Assembly (NCBI GenBank): GCA_013695925.1
Contig: JACCZO010000414.1
Location: 1-7,654, forward strand
Length of the DNA stretch: 7,654 bases
Direction: 5' to 3'
Source of the DNA: Chthoniobacterales bacterium
Lineage (GTDB): Bacteria > Verrucomicrobiota > Verrucomicrobiia > Chthoniobacterales > UBA10450
Shown here: in pieces, positions 1 to 6,318 of the stretch
Layout of the letters: each line of letters begins with the position of its first letter
How positions within the stretch are numbered: the stretch's first letter is position 1
Position numbers and translations under genes: made by a program
Notes under the pieces: model-generated
What the model was told of the DNA's origin: nothing
The model's input: only the letters and a program-made list of their open reading frames with translations
The model's database searches: none

Positions 1-1
1 T

Positions 2-89
2 GCCTGACTCGGCCGACGGGCTTCCAGCCCGTCGCATCGCATCAGGCAGGCAAGATGCCCGCCTGCCGAGTCAGGCTGGAAGCCTGACT
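2..89. repeat. Palindromic repeat cluster (REP-like, three nested hairpins)
   Basis: An 88-base block is built almost entirely of inverted repeats. Bases 15-21 pair with 27-33 (GACGGGC/GCCCGTC, 5-nt loop). Bases 45-51 pair with 61-67 (GGCAGGC/GCCTGCC, 9-nt loop). Bases 69-77 pair with 81-89 (AGTCAGGCT/AGCCTGACT, 3-nt loop). In addition 2-12 is the exact inverse of 66-76 (GCCTGACTCGG), which would close the first two hairpins into a cloverleaf and competes with the third. No ORF of interest lies in it. It looks like a dispersed intergenic repeat unit downstream of the L,D-transpeptidase gene. The left part of a larger unit may be cut off by the window edge. Bases 90-187 show nothing further that I can name. 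Confidence 0.7.
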
Positions 90-187
90 TCCGTCCGGAG
101 CCCGACTTTTTAGACGCCCTCTAAGCCCGCAGATCACGCCGGCTGACGTTTCAAGTTGGAGAGAATCCGCCGTGTCGTCCGAGCTTC

Positions 188-829
188 TTAATCGGCCACC
201 ACTACCGGCGTTCCGACCTTGACGTATCTGTAGAACATCTCGGCAGCGACCGAGGGCATCCGAATGCAACCGTGCGAAGCCGGATAGCCGGGCAAAATTC
301 CTACGTGCATACCGACGCCATCATCGGTCAGGCGCATGAACCAGGTCATGGGTGAGCCCACAAAATGCGTGCCGCTCGGCGCCGAATCGATCCGGCTGCT
401 CACCCCTCGCCGCACGGTCCGCCCGGATGAGTCGACGAAATCGCCATAGATGTTCGAGCGGTGGTCCTTGTCCTTTTGCGAGATCCGATAACTTCCCGTC
501 GGCGTCGGGCGCGCCCGTTTCCCGGATGAAATCGGCGAGTCGATCACCACTTCGTCGCCCATCAGGAGGTAGGCGCGTTGTTTGGAGAGAGAAACGCGGA
601 CCCGGGCCTTCTGCGGGGTGACTTGCTCAAGCAGGCGAGGCGAGACGTTGATTGGCTCCTGCCGGTGAATGAGGTCGGTCGCCCGTTTCATCGGGGGCGC
701 GGTCCGCGGCCCGGGCCGCGAAGTGTAAGGACGCGGCCTGGAACTCGGCAGTTGCGCTCCAATGTCACCGACGGAGAGCGCAGCGAAGAGGCTGAGAGTG
801 GTTAATTTTAAAAGCCGGTTAATCACCAA
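188..829 (-). CDS. Secreted L,D-transpeptidase (YkuD domain)
   Basis: This 213-residue protein belongs to the L,D-transpeptidase (YkuD) family, which makes 3-3 crosslinks in peptidoglycan or attaches proteins to it in the periplasm. A hydrophobic signal segment lies at about residues 5-25, then a Pro/Arg-rich linker to about 70. The YkuD domain runs from about 75 to 211. It ends in the signature SHGCIRMP, with catalytic Cys188, His186 and upstream His175 (GMHVG), and carries the family's 'PTPTGSYRI' stretch at 108-116. All key residues are present and the length is normal. The first codon is TTG (827-829); an adjacent GTG (824-826) is equally possible, and neither has a good Shine-Dalgarno. 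The gene is divergent from the Ig-domain gene across an AT-richer gap. The family is certain; the exact substrate is not. Confidence 0.93.
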   Translation of the reverse strand: MVINRLLKLTTLSLFAALSVGDIGAQLPSSRPRPYTSRPGPRTAPPMKRATDLIHRQEPINVSPRLLEQVTPQKARVRVSLSKQRAYLLMGDEVVIDSPISSGKRARPTPTGSYRISQKDKDHRSNIYGDFVDSSGRTVRRGVSSRIDSAPSGTHFVGSPMTWFMRLTDDGVGMHVGILPGYPASHGCIRMPSVAAEMFYRYVKVGTPVVVAD

Positions 830-997
830 GTGAATAGATAAGGCGGTCTACGCGCGCCGGATGTAAAAATGAATAATTCGGCCGCCGGTGGCAACGCGGA
901 AATTGGTTCGCACCGTTGCATAGCAGCGATCTGTATGCCACTGCGGAGCGAGCCAGCTTCAATCGACTGGCCGAAACGCCCCGGTGTCGGGACGTTT

Positions 998-1005
998 AGA
1001 GGAGG
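998..1005 (+). promoter_or_regulatory. Strong Shine-Dalgarno deciding the start at 1014
   Basis: AGAGGAGG ends 8 bases before ATG 1014, the best ribosome binding site in the window. It supports 1014 over GTG 984 and over the internal ATG 1116. A small hairpin, CCCG/CGGG (980-983 with 988-991, loop GTGT), sits just upstream. Confidence 0.7.
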
Positions 1006-1013
1006 ATAAAATC

Positions 1014-2642
1014 ATGGTTTTTGCTCCGCGTTCCGTTGAGCACCCGGATGGCGGAGAAAGCCGGTCCTTGGATTCGGTTGTCAGCGCCCGGCAATTCCGG
1101 CACGGTCGCAGGGCGATGACCCGAGGAATAAGGAGACGTTTTTGCGCTTTTGGCGCGCTTCTCTTCCTGGTCGCCGTTGCGCAGGCAGACATCACACTCC
1201 CCTCCGCCGCGCCTTCCCCGCCGCCGCAGGCCGACGCGTTCACCATCCGGATCCTGCGCGGCGACCGCATGATCATCCCGTTGCGTGGCCATCATGGCGG
1301 AAGCGGCACGGTCACGTTTTGGATCGTCGACCCGCCGACACACGGCACCCTGTCCGAGCTCCGGGTCCTGGGCGACAATCGGGCGACGATCGTTTACCAA
1401 AATGACGGTGCCGAGTCCGTCGCGAACGACCGTTTCACGTACCTCGTCAAAACGAGCGGCAATCGCGTTTCGTCAGCGGCCGAGGTGACAATTATCGTCG
1501 AGGAGCCACCGGCTCATTTGCAGGTTCCAGGGCGGATAGAGTTTGAGCAGACCATGGCCGGCGAGAGCCAGACCCGTGATTTGGCGATTACCAACGACGG
1601 TGGCGGGGTGCTGGAGGGCCGGCTTTCCATTTCGTCGCCGTGGCGGTTAGCGTCGTTGGGCTATCGGGTGGAGTCGGGAAAAACGGAGACCATTGCCGTC
1701 ACCTTCCGTCCGGAAGAAGGGCGGGATTTTGTGGGCCAGATCACCCTTACCGGAGCTGATGGCGCGCTGGCGAGCGTGTTGCTGTCGGGGAGCGCGACTT
1801 CCCCGATCACATTCGAACCGGCCGAGCTCCGCATCCTGCCGCCGCGGGAGAAAAACGCACCACGAACCGCTTCCGTTACTTTGACTAATCAAACCGGGCG
1901 GCCGCTGACCGTAAAATTTACGGCCGATCGCAAAATCCAGCCAATCCCGGCGATTGCGCTCGCGCCCGCGGAGGCAAAGGCGATCCCGGTCGTCATCGCG
2001 GCGGATGGCACGATTGCGGTCGATGAAACGATTGTGGCGCGCGGGAATGGGTTTAGTGCGCGCCTGCCGGTCTCGGCCCAAAGCCTTATATTGCCCCAGG
2101 CTTCGGTGAGTCCTTCGCCCAAGGTTGCGGCTTCGTTGCCAGTCGTTCCCCCCGCGCCGGCCGCAACGAGCCCGCAGCAACCAAGTCTCGTTAGGCAAGC
2201 CGAGCCTCCGCCGGTGCCGTCCGTCTCGCTGAACGCCCGGTCCGTGCCGGTTCGTGCCCAGAGGCTGGCCGGCTCCCTCTGGGAATTGCGCTGGGCGCGG
2301 CCGAAAGATCCAGTGGCGCAGTATCGGATCGAGGAGCGTTTTCTCGCGCTCGATGGAGCAGGGGCGCTGCAAACGAACTGGCGCGATCTCCCTTCGCCCA
2401 AAATTGCCTTCGCCGACGACCGGGTCACCGCGCAGATCGCAGGACTCGATCCCGACCAGATGCATTCGCTCAAAGTGACAGCCCTCGGGCCCAACGGCGC
2501 TCCTTTCTGGGAATCGCCGCTCGTCGTGGTTGGCCCGCCTCCCGAACCCTCCCGGCGCACACGCACCCTGGCGCTCATCTTCGGCGGCGCGCTGGTTGTT
2601 CTCCTCGTTCTGCGGTGGCGCGCCAACCGAGCCCCGCCCTAA
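1014..2642 (+). CDS. Secreted, C-terminally membrane-anchored multi-Ig-domain protein
   Basis: This protein has 542 residues from the ATG at 1014. A signal-peptide-like segment (arginine cluster at 37-42, hydrophobic core about 43-57, AQA cleavage site) is followed by a cadherin/Big-type Ig domain at about 75-163 (TFWIVDPPTHGTLS, NDRFTYLV). Two ASH/Hydin-like beta domains follow (about 170-262 and 265-355; ITNDGGG, VTLTNQTGRPL, FRPEEG). Next come a Pro/Ala-rich linker (about 356-405), a fibronectin-III-like domain (about 406-508; SLWELRWARP, AGLDPDQMHSLKVTA) and one transmembrane helix (about 518-534) with a short basic tail. There are no catalytic motifs, so a surface scaffold or adhesion role is inferred. 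ATG 1014 has a perfect Shine-Dalgarno (AGAGGAGG, 998-1005), but the signal peptide would fit better from ATG 1116. GTG 984 is also open. Its TAA stop overlaps the convergent neighbour's TAG. Confidence 0.85.
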   Translation: MVFAPRSVEHPDGGESRSLDSVVSARQFRHGRRAMTRGIRRRFCAFGALLFLVAVAQADITLPSAAPSPPPQADAFTIRILRGDRMIIPLRGHHGGSGTVTFWIVDPPTHGTLSELRVLGDNRATIVYQNDGAESVANDRFTYLVKTSGNRVSSAAEVTIIVEEPPAHLQVPGRIEFEQTMAGESQTRDLAITNDGGGVLEGRLSISSPWRLASLGYRVESGKTETIAVTFRPEEGRDFVGQITLTGADGALASVLLSGSATSPITFEPAELRILPPREKNAPRTASVTLTNQTGRPLTVKFTADRKIQPIPAIALAPAEAKAIPVVIAADGTIAVDETIVARGNGFSARLPVSAQSLILPQASVSPSPKVAASLPVVPPAPAATSPQQPSLVRQAEPPPVPSVSLNARSVPVRAQRLAGSLWELRWARPKDPVAQYRIEERFLALDGAGALQTNWRDLPSPKIAFADDRVTAQIAGLDPDQMHSLKVTALGPNGAPFWESPLVVVGPPPEPSRRTRTLALIFGGALVVLLVLRWRANRAPP

Positions 2643-3475
2643 CGATAAGTGTCGACCCGTTTCAGCCAGCCGGGGAGCCAGCGCTCCTCTTTTCGTTCCG
2701 GGGGCGCGTTCTTCACCCGCTCGCGCAGGACGCGCTCGGCTGAGTCGGCAAATTCTCCCAGCGGCGAGGCACCGCTGTCATCGGACATTCCTTCCAAGAC
2801 CTGCAGGAGACCCCAGCCGCGCCCCTGGTAGCGTTCGGTCGCGAGCACGCCTTAGCCCTTGAAATTGACGTAATCGATCAGGGCGTAGCAGCCATGCGCG
2901 CGATTCGCGAGACGGTTGAAACTTTGCTCGATTTTTTCCCGCTCTTCCTCCGGCGCTGCCGCGAGCATTTTCGGGAGTGCATTGCGCAATCTCTCCACCA
3001 GGAAGTCGGCCTGGAGATCGATTGTGTCCACCAGGAAAATACGCAGGTTTTTCATCGCCGGACTCGACTCGGCGGCGCGAAATTCCGCCCGAGAATTCCA
3101 GGGGCACGCTCCGCTCTTCCGGCCGAGGAGCAAATCGGGCAGCTTCGCGCCACGCTTGGAGACGTAGCGGACGAAGTCCGGAAAACTTTCCTGGAACGGC
3201 CCCTGGGCGCCGGCCGGATACCAGATGAAGTGCCCGATCCCGAGGGAGGCAAAGTTTTCTCCCGCGTTCCAGGAGGTCAGTCCGGCAACGGAGCCGGCAC
3301 ACTCGTTCTGCCAAATCTTGCGCCCGATCCGCATCGCGTCCTGGTGCGAGAGAGAAATGGCCGCGGAAGCGCTGAGGGAAAGAAGGCCCGCCAGGAAGAG
3401 AGCGAGCGCAATCATTTGCGGACGCGATAGGCTTCCGGCTTGGACCCGGCTTCGCCCGCTTGACGCGGACGCCAT
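2639..3475 (-). pseudogene. Secreted lysozyme-like protein, interrupted by an in-frame TAA
   Basis: From the ATG at 3475 the product starts with a signal peptide (basic n-region, then core MIALALFLAGLLSLSASA, residues 21-38). The mature part contains IWQNECAG (55-61), then GLTSWNAGENFASLGIGHFIW (65-85). This Glu...SLGIGH arrangement resembles the catalytic Glu and TIGxGH of phage T4-type lysozymes, so a muramidase-like fold is inferred; I know no firm function. After NFKG (residue 207) a TAA (2852-2854) interrupts. The same frame then stays open for 70 more codons (GVLATERYQGRGWGLLQVLEGM and on) to a TAG at 2639-2641. The tail reads like real protein (ERYQGRGWGLLQ), so the intact product would be about 278 residues. 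A G-to-T change (GAA to TAA) would explain it. As it stands the product is truncated to 207 residues. ATG 3415 is an alternative start giving a shorter signal peptide. Confidence 0.75.
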
Positions 3476-3545
3476 CACCGTGGATGAATTCAGCGCGGCA
3501 GGCCGAAAACCGGACCCGACGCTTTTGAACTCACAGAAATACCTT

Positions 3546-4379
3546 ATGAAAACTTCGTTCGTCATTATTGCTGCTTCTTTCGCACTTGCCTCGCTTGCTC
3601 CTGCCGCCGATCCCCAACTCAAAGACCAGAAGGAGAAAGTCAGCTACAGCATTGGGCTCGACATTGGCTCCACCCTGAAACGGCAGCTGATCGAGGTCAA
3701 TCCGGAGCTTTTGAATAAAGGAATCCAGGATGGGTTGAGCGGGGCCAAGCCGCTCATGACCGACGAGGAGACCAAAGCGACGATGGCGACTTTCCAAAAG
3801 GAGATGCTGGCGAAGCAGGCCGCCTCGAAGAAAGCCGCAGGGGAAAAGAACAGCACGGATGGCAAGAAATTCCTCGAAGAGAACAAGAAAAAAGAAGGCG
3901 TGAAGACGACCTCGAGCGGTCTGCAATACAAGGTACTAAAGGACGGAACGGGCCCGAGCCCAAAGGAGACCGAAACGGTGAAAGTGAATTATCGCGGGAC
4001 GACGATCGACGGCACCGAGTTCGACAGCTCTTACAAGCGCGGTCAGCCGGCCGAGTTTCCGGTCAATCGCGTGATCAAAGGCTGGACCGAGGCTCTCCAG
4101 CTCATGAAGGTGGGCTCGAAATATCAGCTCTTCGTGCCGGCGGATCTTGCTTACGGTGAACGTGGCGCCGGTTCTGACATCGGGCCGAACGCGGTGCTGA
4201 TGTTTGACGTCGAGCTGCTCGGCATTAACCCTGTCGTCACGACGCCGACCCCGAAACCGGCGGCATACGATTCGAGCCGGCCGCAAGGCTCGCCGGGTGC
4301 AGCCATCGCGCCGAAGGCTTCGCCGAAGCCATCGGCCCCGGCGGCAGCGTCGCCCTCGCCGGCAGCGAAGCAACCGTAG
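3546..4379 (+). CDS. Periplasmic FKBP-type peptidyl-prolyl isomerase (Mip/FkpA-like)
   Basis: This 277-residue protein catalyses cis-trans isomerisation of X-Pro bonds and probably chaperones exported proteins in the periplasm. Residues 1-20 are a signal peptide (MKTSFVIIAASFALASLAPA, cleaved near AAD). Residues 24-118 form the charged helical FKBP_N dimerisation domain (YSIGLDIGSTLKRQ, LNKGIQDGLSG, Lys-rich helix). Residues 120-227 are the FKBP domain, with the expected active-site residues Tyr149, Asp160 (EFDSS), Val176-Ile177, Trp180 (VIKGW) and Tyr203 (LAYGERGAG). The tail (about 230-277) is a low-complexity Pro/Ala/Ser/Lys stretch, longer than usual for the family. The frame is open upstream to 3225, but the signal peptide fixes the start at ATG 3546. 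The gene is divergent from the lysozyme-like gene with a 70-base gap. No clear Shine-Dalgarno is visible. Confidence 0.93.
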   Translation: MKTSFVIIAASFALASLAPAADPQLKDQKEKVSYSIGLDIGSTLKRQLIEVNPELLNKGIQDGLSGAKPLMTDEETKATMATFQKEMLAKQAASKKAAGEKNSTDGKKFLEENKKKEGVKTTSSGLQYKVLKDGTGPSPKETETVKVNYRGTTIDGTEFDSSYKRGQPAEFPVNRVIKGWTEALQLMKVGSKYQLFVPADLAYGERGAGSDIGPNAVLMFDVELLGINPVVTTPTPKPAAYDSSRPQGSPGAAIAPKASPKPSAPAAASPSPAAKQP

Positions 4380-4419
4380 CGCTGTTCTCAGCGTCTTGGA
4401 GTCGCTTCGCTCCGCCAAG
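4380..4419 (+). terminator. Possible tandem hairpins downstream of the FKBP gene
   Basis: Immediately after the stop codon, CGCTG (4380-4384) pairs with CAGCG (4389-4393) around a TTCT loop. CTTGG (4395-4399) then pairs with CCAAG (4415-4419). There is no T-tract, so an intrinsic terminator is only suggested. Confidence 0.3.
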
Positions 4420-4476
4420 CGCGAGCCTTTCGCGAGTGCAGGGAGTTTCCAAGTTCTGATGCAGAGCCCAACGGAG

Positions 4477-4531
4477 GCCGGGTTTATAACCCGGCTGGGA
4501 CAGCTTGCAAAGCCGCCCTCCGATGCGGCTT
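4477..4531. repeat. Two-hairpin palindromic intergenic element
   Basis: GCCGGGTT (4477-4484) pairs perfectly with AACCCGGC (4488-4495) over a 3-nt TAT loop. AAGCCGC (4510-4516) pairs with GCGGCTT (4525-4531) over an 8-nt loop. It lies in the 237-base convergent gap between the FKBP and rsfS genes. It could be a bidirectional terminator or attenuator or a dispersed repeat; the lack of T-tracts and the paired layout favour a repeat. Nothing else in 4532-4616 is recognisable apart from a small TTTTT-C-AAAAA palindrome (4553-4563). Confidence 0.6.
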
Positions 4532-4616
4532 CTCGCAGCGCAGTGTGTTCACTTTTTCAAAAACCTCACCGCACCACGAATCGGCTCCCACCCTGGCGTC
4601 GACCACGGGGCGACGG

Positions 4617-4964
4617 CTACAACTCGATCGTTAGGCGCGGCGCGTCGCTCCAGAGATCTTCCAGGCTGTAAAAATCGCGCCGTTCCTGGTGAAAAACGTG
4701 CACGATGACCTGCATGTAATCGAGCACGATCCATTGGCTCGCCGGAAAGCCATCGACCGCAGACGGTCGAACGCCGTGCTCCTCGCGCAGCCCCGATTCG
4801 ATCGCTCCGGCGATCGCTTTTAAATGCGGCTCGGATGTCCCCGAGCAGATGACAAAGAAATCGGTGAAGGTCGAAATCTCGCGCAGATCGAGCACTGCGA
4901 TGCCTTCCGCCTTTTTGTCCGAAGCGAGTTGCGCGCAGGTTCGGGCTAGCTCTTCAGGTTCGAT
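4617..4964 (-). CDS. rsfS: Ribosome silencing factor RsfS (start codon reads ATC)
   Basis: RsfS (Iojap/YbeB family) binds ribosomal protein uL14 and blocks subunit joining under starvation. The protein shows the family core: VLDLRE, FTDFFVICSGTSEPHLKAI, SQWIVLDYMQVIVHVF, and RDFYSLEDLW near the C-terminus. The expected N-terminal helix (EPEELARTCAQLASDKKAEG) is in frame and belongs to the family. However, the codon at the natural start (4962-4964), which overlaps the nadD stop as TAATC where TAATG is usual, is ATC. An AAGGA sits about 8 bases upstream. The first canonical in-frame start is GTG 4895, which would lose that helix and leave 92 residues; from ATC the product is 115 residues, normal for the family. 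This is either a true AUC start, a mutation, or a sequence error. The nadD-rsfS order is common in bacteria. Confidence 0.9.
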   Translation of the reverse strand: MEPEELARTCAQLASDKKAEGIAVLDLREISTFTDFFVICSGTSEPHLKAIAGAIESGLREEHGVRPSAVDGFPASQWIVLDYMQVIVHVFHQERRDFYSLEDLWSDAPRLTIEL

Positions 4965-5539
4965 TAGGTGGTTCCTTGGTAAAGATTTTCCTGGCGGATG
5001 ATTTGCTCGACCGTTTCCGGCACGAGATAACGAATCGATTGCCCGCTGGCAACACGTTTCCGGATTGTCGTGGCGGAAATATCGATCTTCCGACGGATCG
5101 CCGGATAGTCATATTCAGTTTTTCCGCCGGAGCGATCGAGCACGACGAAATGCACCATCTGCCGCAAATCGTCGAAGCGATGCCAGCTTCGCAGCGCCGG
5201 CAGGTTGTCCTCGCCGACGAGAAAGAAGAACTCCGCTTCCGGTTGCGCGGCGCGCAACGTCTCCACCGTCTCGACCGAATAGGAAGGGGGCGGTCGATCA
5301 ACCTCCAATCGCGAAGCCGCGAAGCCCGGCTCGCCCGCAATCGCCGCGTTCAGCATTCTCCAACGGACCGCCGCTGGCGTCGGCGCGCGATCCTGTTTGT
5401 GCGGAGAGTGCGCGGCGAGGACAAAGATCACCTCGTCGAAAGCAAGCGTCTCCAACGCTTCCCGGGCAAGGATGAGATGACCGTGGTGAATCGGATCGAA
5501 ACTCCCGCCGTAAATGCCGATCCGTTTCAAGCCGCCCAC
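4964..5539 (-). CDS. nadD: Nicotinate-nucleotide adenylyltransferase NadD
   Basis: NadD transfers AMP from ATP to nicotinate mononucleotide, giving deamido-NAD in the cytoplasmic NAD synthesis pathway. The protein has 191 residues from GTG 5539. It shows the nucleotidyltransferase signature GGSFDPIHHGHL (11-22), substrate-site SPHKQ (45-49), FFLVGEDNLPALRSWHRFDDL (104-124) and the ISATTIR motif (154-160, the ISSTxIR equivalent). Length is usual for the family. The frame stays open to 5803, but the upstream part is unlike NadD. GTG 5539 or TTG 5530 (giving LKRIGIYGG) is the real start, and neither has a strong Shine-Dalgarno. Its stop overlaps the rsfS start region by one base, indicating translational coupling. 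A 68-base gap separates it from the vapC-type gene upstream. Confidence 0.95.
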   Translation of the reverse strand: MGGLKRIGIYGGSFDPIHHGHLILAREALETLAFDEVIFVLAAHSPHKQDRAPTPAAVRWRMLNAAIAGEPGFAASRLEVDRPPPSYSVETVETLRAAQPEAEFFFLVGEDNLPALRSWHRFDDLRQMVHFVVLDRSGGKTEYDYPAIRRKIDISATTIRKRVASGQSIRYLVPETVEQIIRQENLYQGTT

Positions 5540-5607
5540 AACATAGAAGATCGCAGCGCAGGATCGACCTAAAATTGACGCGAACCTGGCCGCCCGGTGT
5601 GCGCAAT

Positions 5608-6000
5608 TCAGCAGGCGATCACCGACAGGTTTGCCACCCTCGAGAAATGCTCGTCCCGCGCCAGAATTGGCAGTCGCGCTTCGATCGCTAACGCGGCGAT
5701 CCAGATGTCGTTGATCGGTATCATAGCGCCCCGTTGCTCGAGATCGAAATAGATTCGGGCATAGACCGCTGGCGTCAGGGTGGAGACGTGAAACATCCGG
5801 CAATTGCCGATTACGTCCTGAATGCGGGACCAGGCCGCCTCGGGTCGCGCCGCTTTGAGAACACCCAGGCTGAGCTCCGCGAGCGTAACGAATGTAATCG
5901 CGAACTCCTTGCCGAGAATTTTCTCTTCGATGGCCGCATCGCGACGTAGCACGCCGATGATGGCGCTCGTGTCTGCGATAAACTCGATCTTCCCTGCCAT
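5608..6000 (-). CDS. vapC: VapC-type PIN-domain toxin (endoribonuclease)
   Basis: This 130-residue PIN-domain protein is probably the toxin of a type II toxin-antitoxin pair; such toxins cleave tRNA or rRNA with Mg2+ or Mn2+. The acidic metal-binding set is complete: Asp10 (IADTSAIIG), Glu42 (TLAELSLG), Asp98 (INDIWIAA) and Asp116 (LARDEHF). Its size is typical of VapC. ATG 5998-6000 directly follows the antitoxin-like gene's TAG (zero spacing), so the two are coupled. It lies upstream of nadD on the same strand, and readthrough into nadD is possible. The PIN call is firm; the target is unknown. Confidence 0.9.
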   Translation of the reverse strand: MAGKIEFIADTSAIIGVLRRDAAIEEKILGKEFAITFVTLAELSLGVLKAARPEAAWSRIQDVIGNCRMFHVSTLTPAVYARIYFDLEQRGAMIPINDIWIAALAIEARLPILARDEHFSRVANLSVIAC

Positions 6001-6189
6001 CTACGGGAGCCGCTCAAAGGCGTCTGCCACGTCCTTTTCGAACTTGTCCCATTCTTTCGCAGTTAATTCCGTCTGCCGTCGCTGCCGACTGTTCCGGCGC
6101 GGATGGATGGAATAGACATTCGGCTGTCCCGCGACCGGCGTGAACTCCAAACCCTGCCTGAAATCTTCGACGAATGTTCCGCTACCCAT
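6001..6189 (-). CDS. Small antitoxin-like protein paired with VapC
   Basis: This 62-residue, charged protein is encoded immediately before the PIN toxin, the usual antitoxin position. The C-terminal half (TELTAKEWDKFEKDVADAFERLP) looks like an amphipathic toxin-binding helix after a basic stretch (HPRRNSRQRRQ). I recognise no AbrB, Phd or ribbon-helix-helix DNA-binding domain, so it is either an unfamiliar antitoxin type or lacks one. The ATG at 6189 has no clear Shine-Dalgarno, and the IS begins only 78 bases upstream, where the promoter or a longer N-terminus would have been. Role inferred from position. Confidence 0.65.
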   Translation of the reverse strand: MGSGTFVEDFRQGLEFTPVAGQPNVYSIHPRRNSRQRRQTELTAKEWDKFEKDVADAFERLP

Positions 6190-6267
6190 AATTGGATGCT
6201 AACGCCCACCACAAAAAAAACAATCCTGGTCCGGCTGATCCTCTGTCGCAAAAACAAAACATCCGGG
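6190..6267. other. Short flank between the antitoxin gene and the IS
   Basis: This 78-base AT-richer stretch carries an A-run (6213-6220) and further A-rich sequence before the IS tip. It is presumably the remaining native upstream region of the toxin-antitoxin operon. No convincing promoter can be named. Confidence 0.4.
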
Positions 6268-6293
6268 TGTCGTGTTGCACGCAAAGCAGGACA
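6268..6293 (+). repeat. Left terminal inverted repeat of the IS
   Basis: The 26 bases match the reverse complement of 7629-7654 at 21 positions: TGTCGTG, TGC, CAAAG and AGGACA agree, while the middle ACG/GAT differs. The inner half (6281-6293) is box L1, GCAAAGCAGGACA. Confidence 0.85.
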
Positions 6294-6305
6294 ATTTGCG
6301 TGCGA

Positions 6306-6318
6306 GCAAAGTAGGACA
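6306..6318 (+). repeat. Subterminal transposase-box L2
   Basis: GCAAAGTAGGACA, one mismatch from L1 and 25 bases inside it; it abuts the transposase stop codon (6319-6321). It is probably a transposase binding site. Confidence 0.7.

Noticed and set aside
1..89. CRISPR array
   Set aside because: The repeats are inverted hairpins, not regularly spaced direct repeats with spacers, and no cas gene is present.
835..867. TTTACA and TATCTA as a minus-strand promoter for the L,D-transpeptidase
   Set aside because: The spacing of 21 bases is too long for a standard sigma-70 promoter.
885..985. Possible riboswitch or small RNA in the leader of the multi-Ig gene
   Set aside because: Only a weak 6-bp inverted repeat (891-896 with 914-919) and a 4-bp hairpin are seen; no known riboswitch core matches.
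1647..2626. Long minus-strand frames opposite the multi-Ig gene
   Set aside because: Arg/Gly-rich complements of a gene with clear signal peptide, Ig domains and a membrane helix on the plus strand.
3225..3545. Upstream extension of the FKBP frame
   Set aside because: It is antisense to the lysozyme-like gene, and a clean signal peptide starts at 3546.
5540..5803. N-terminal extension of the nadD frame
   Set aside because: The extra residues are Arg/Ser-rich and unlike NadD, overlap vapC, and the family begins just before the GGSFDP motif.
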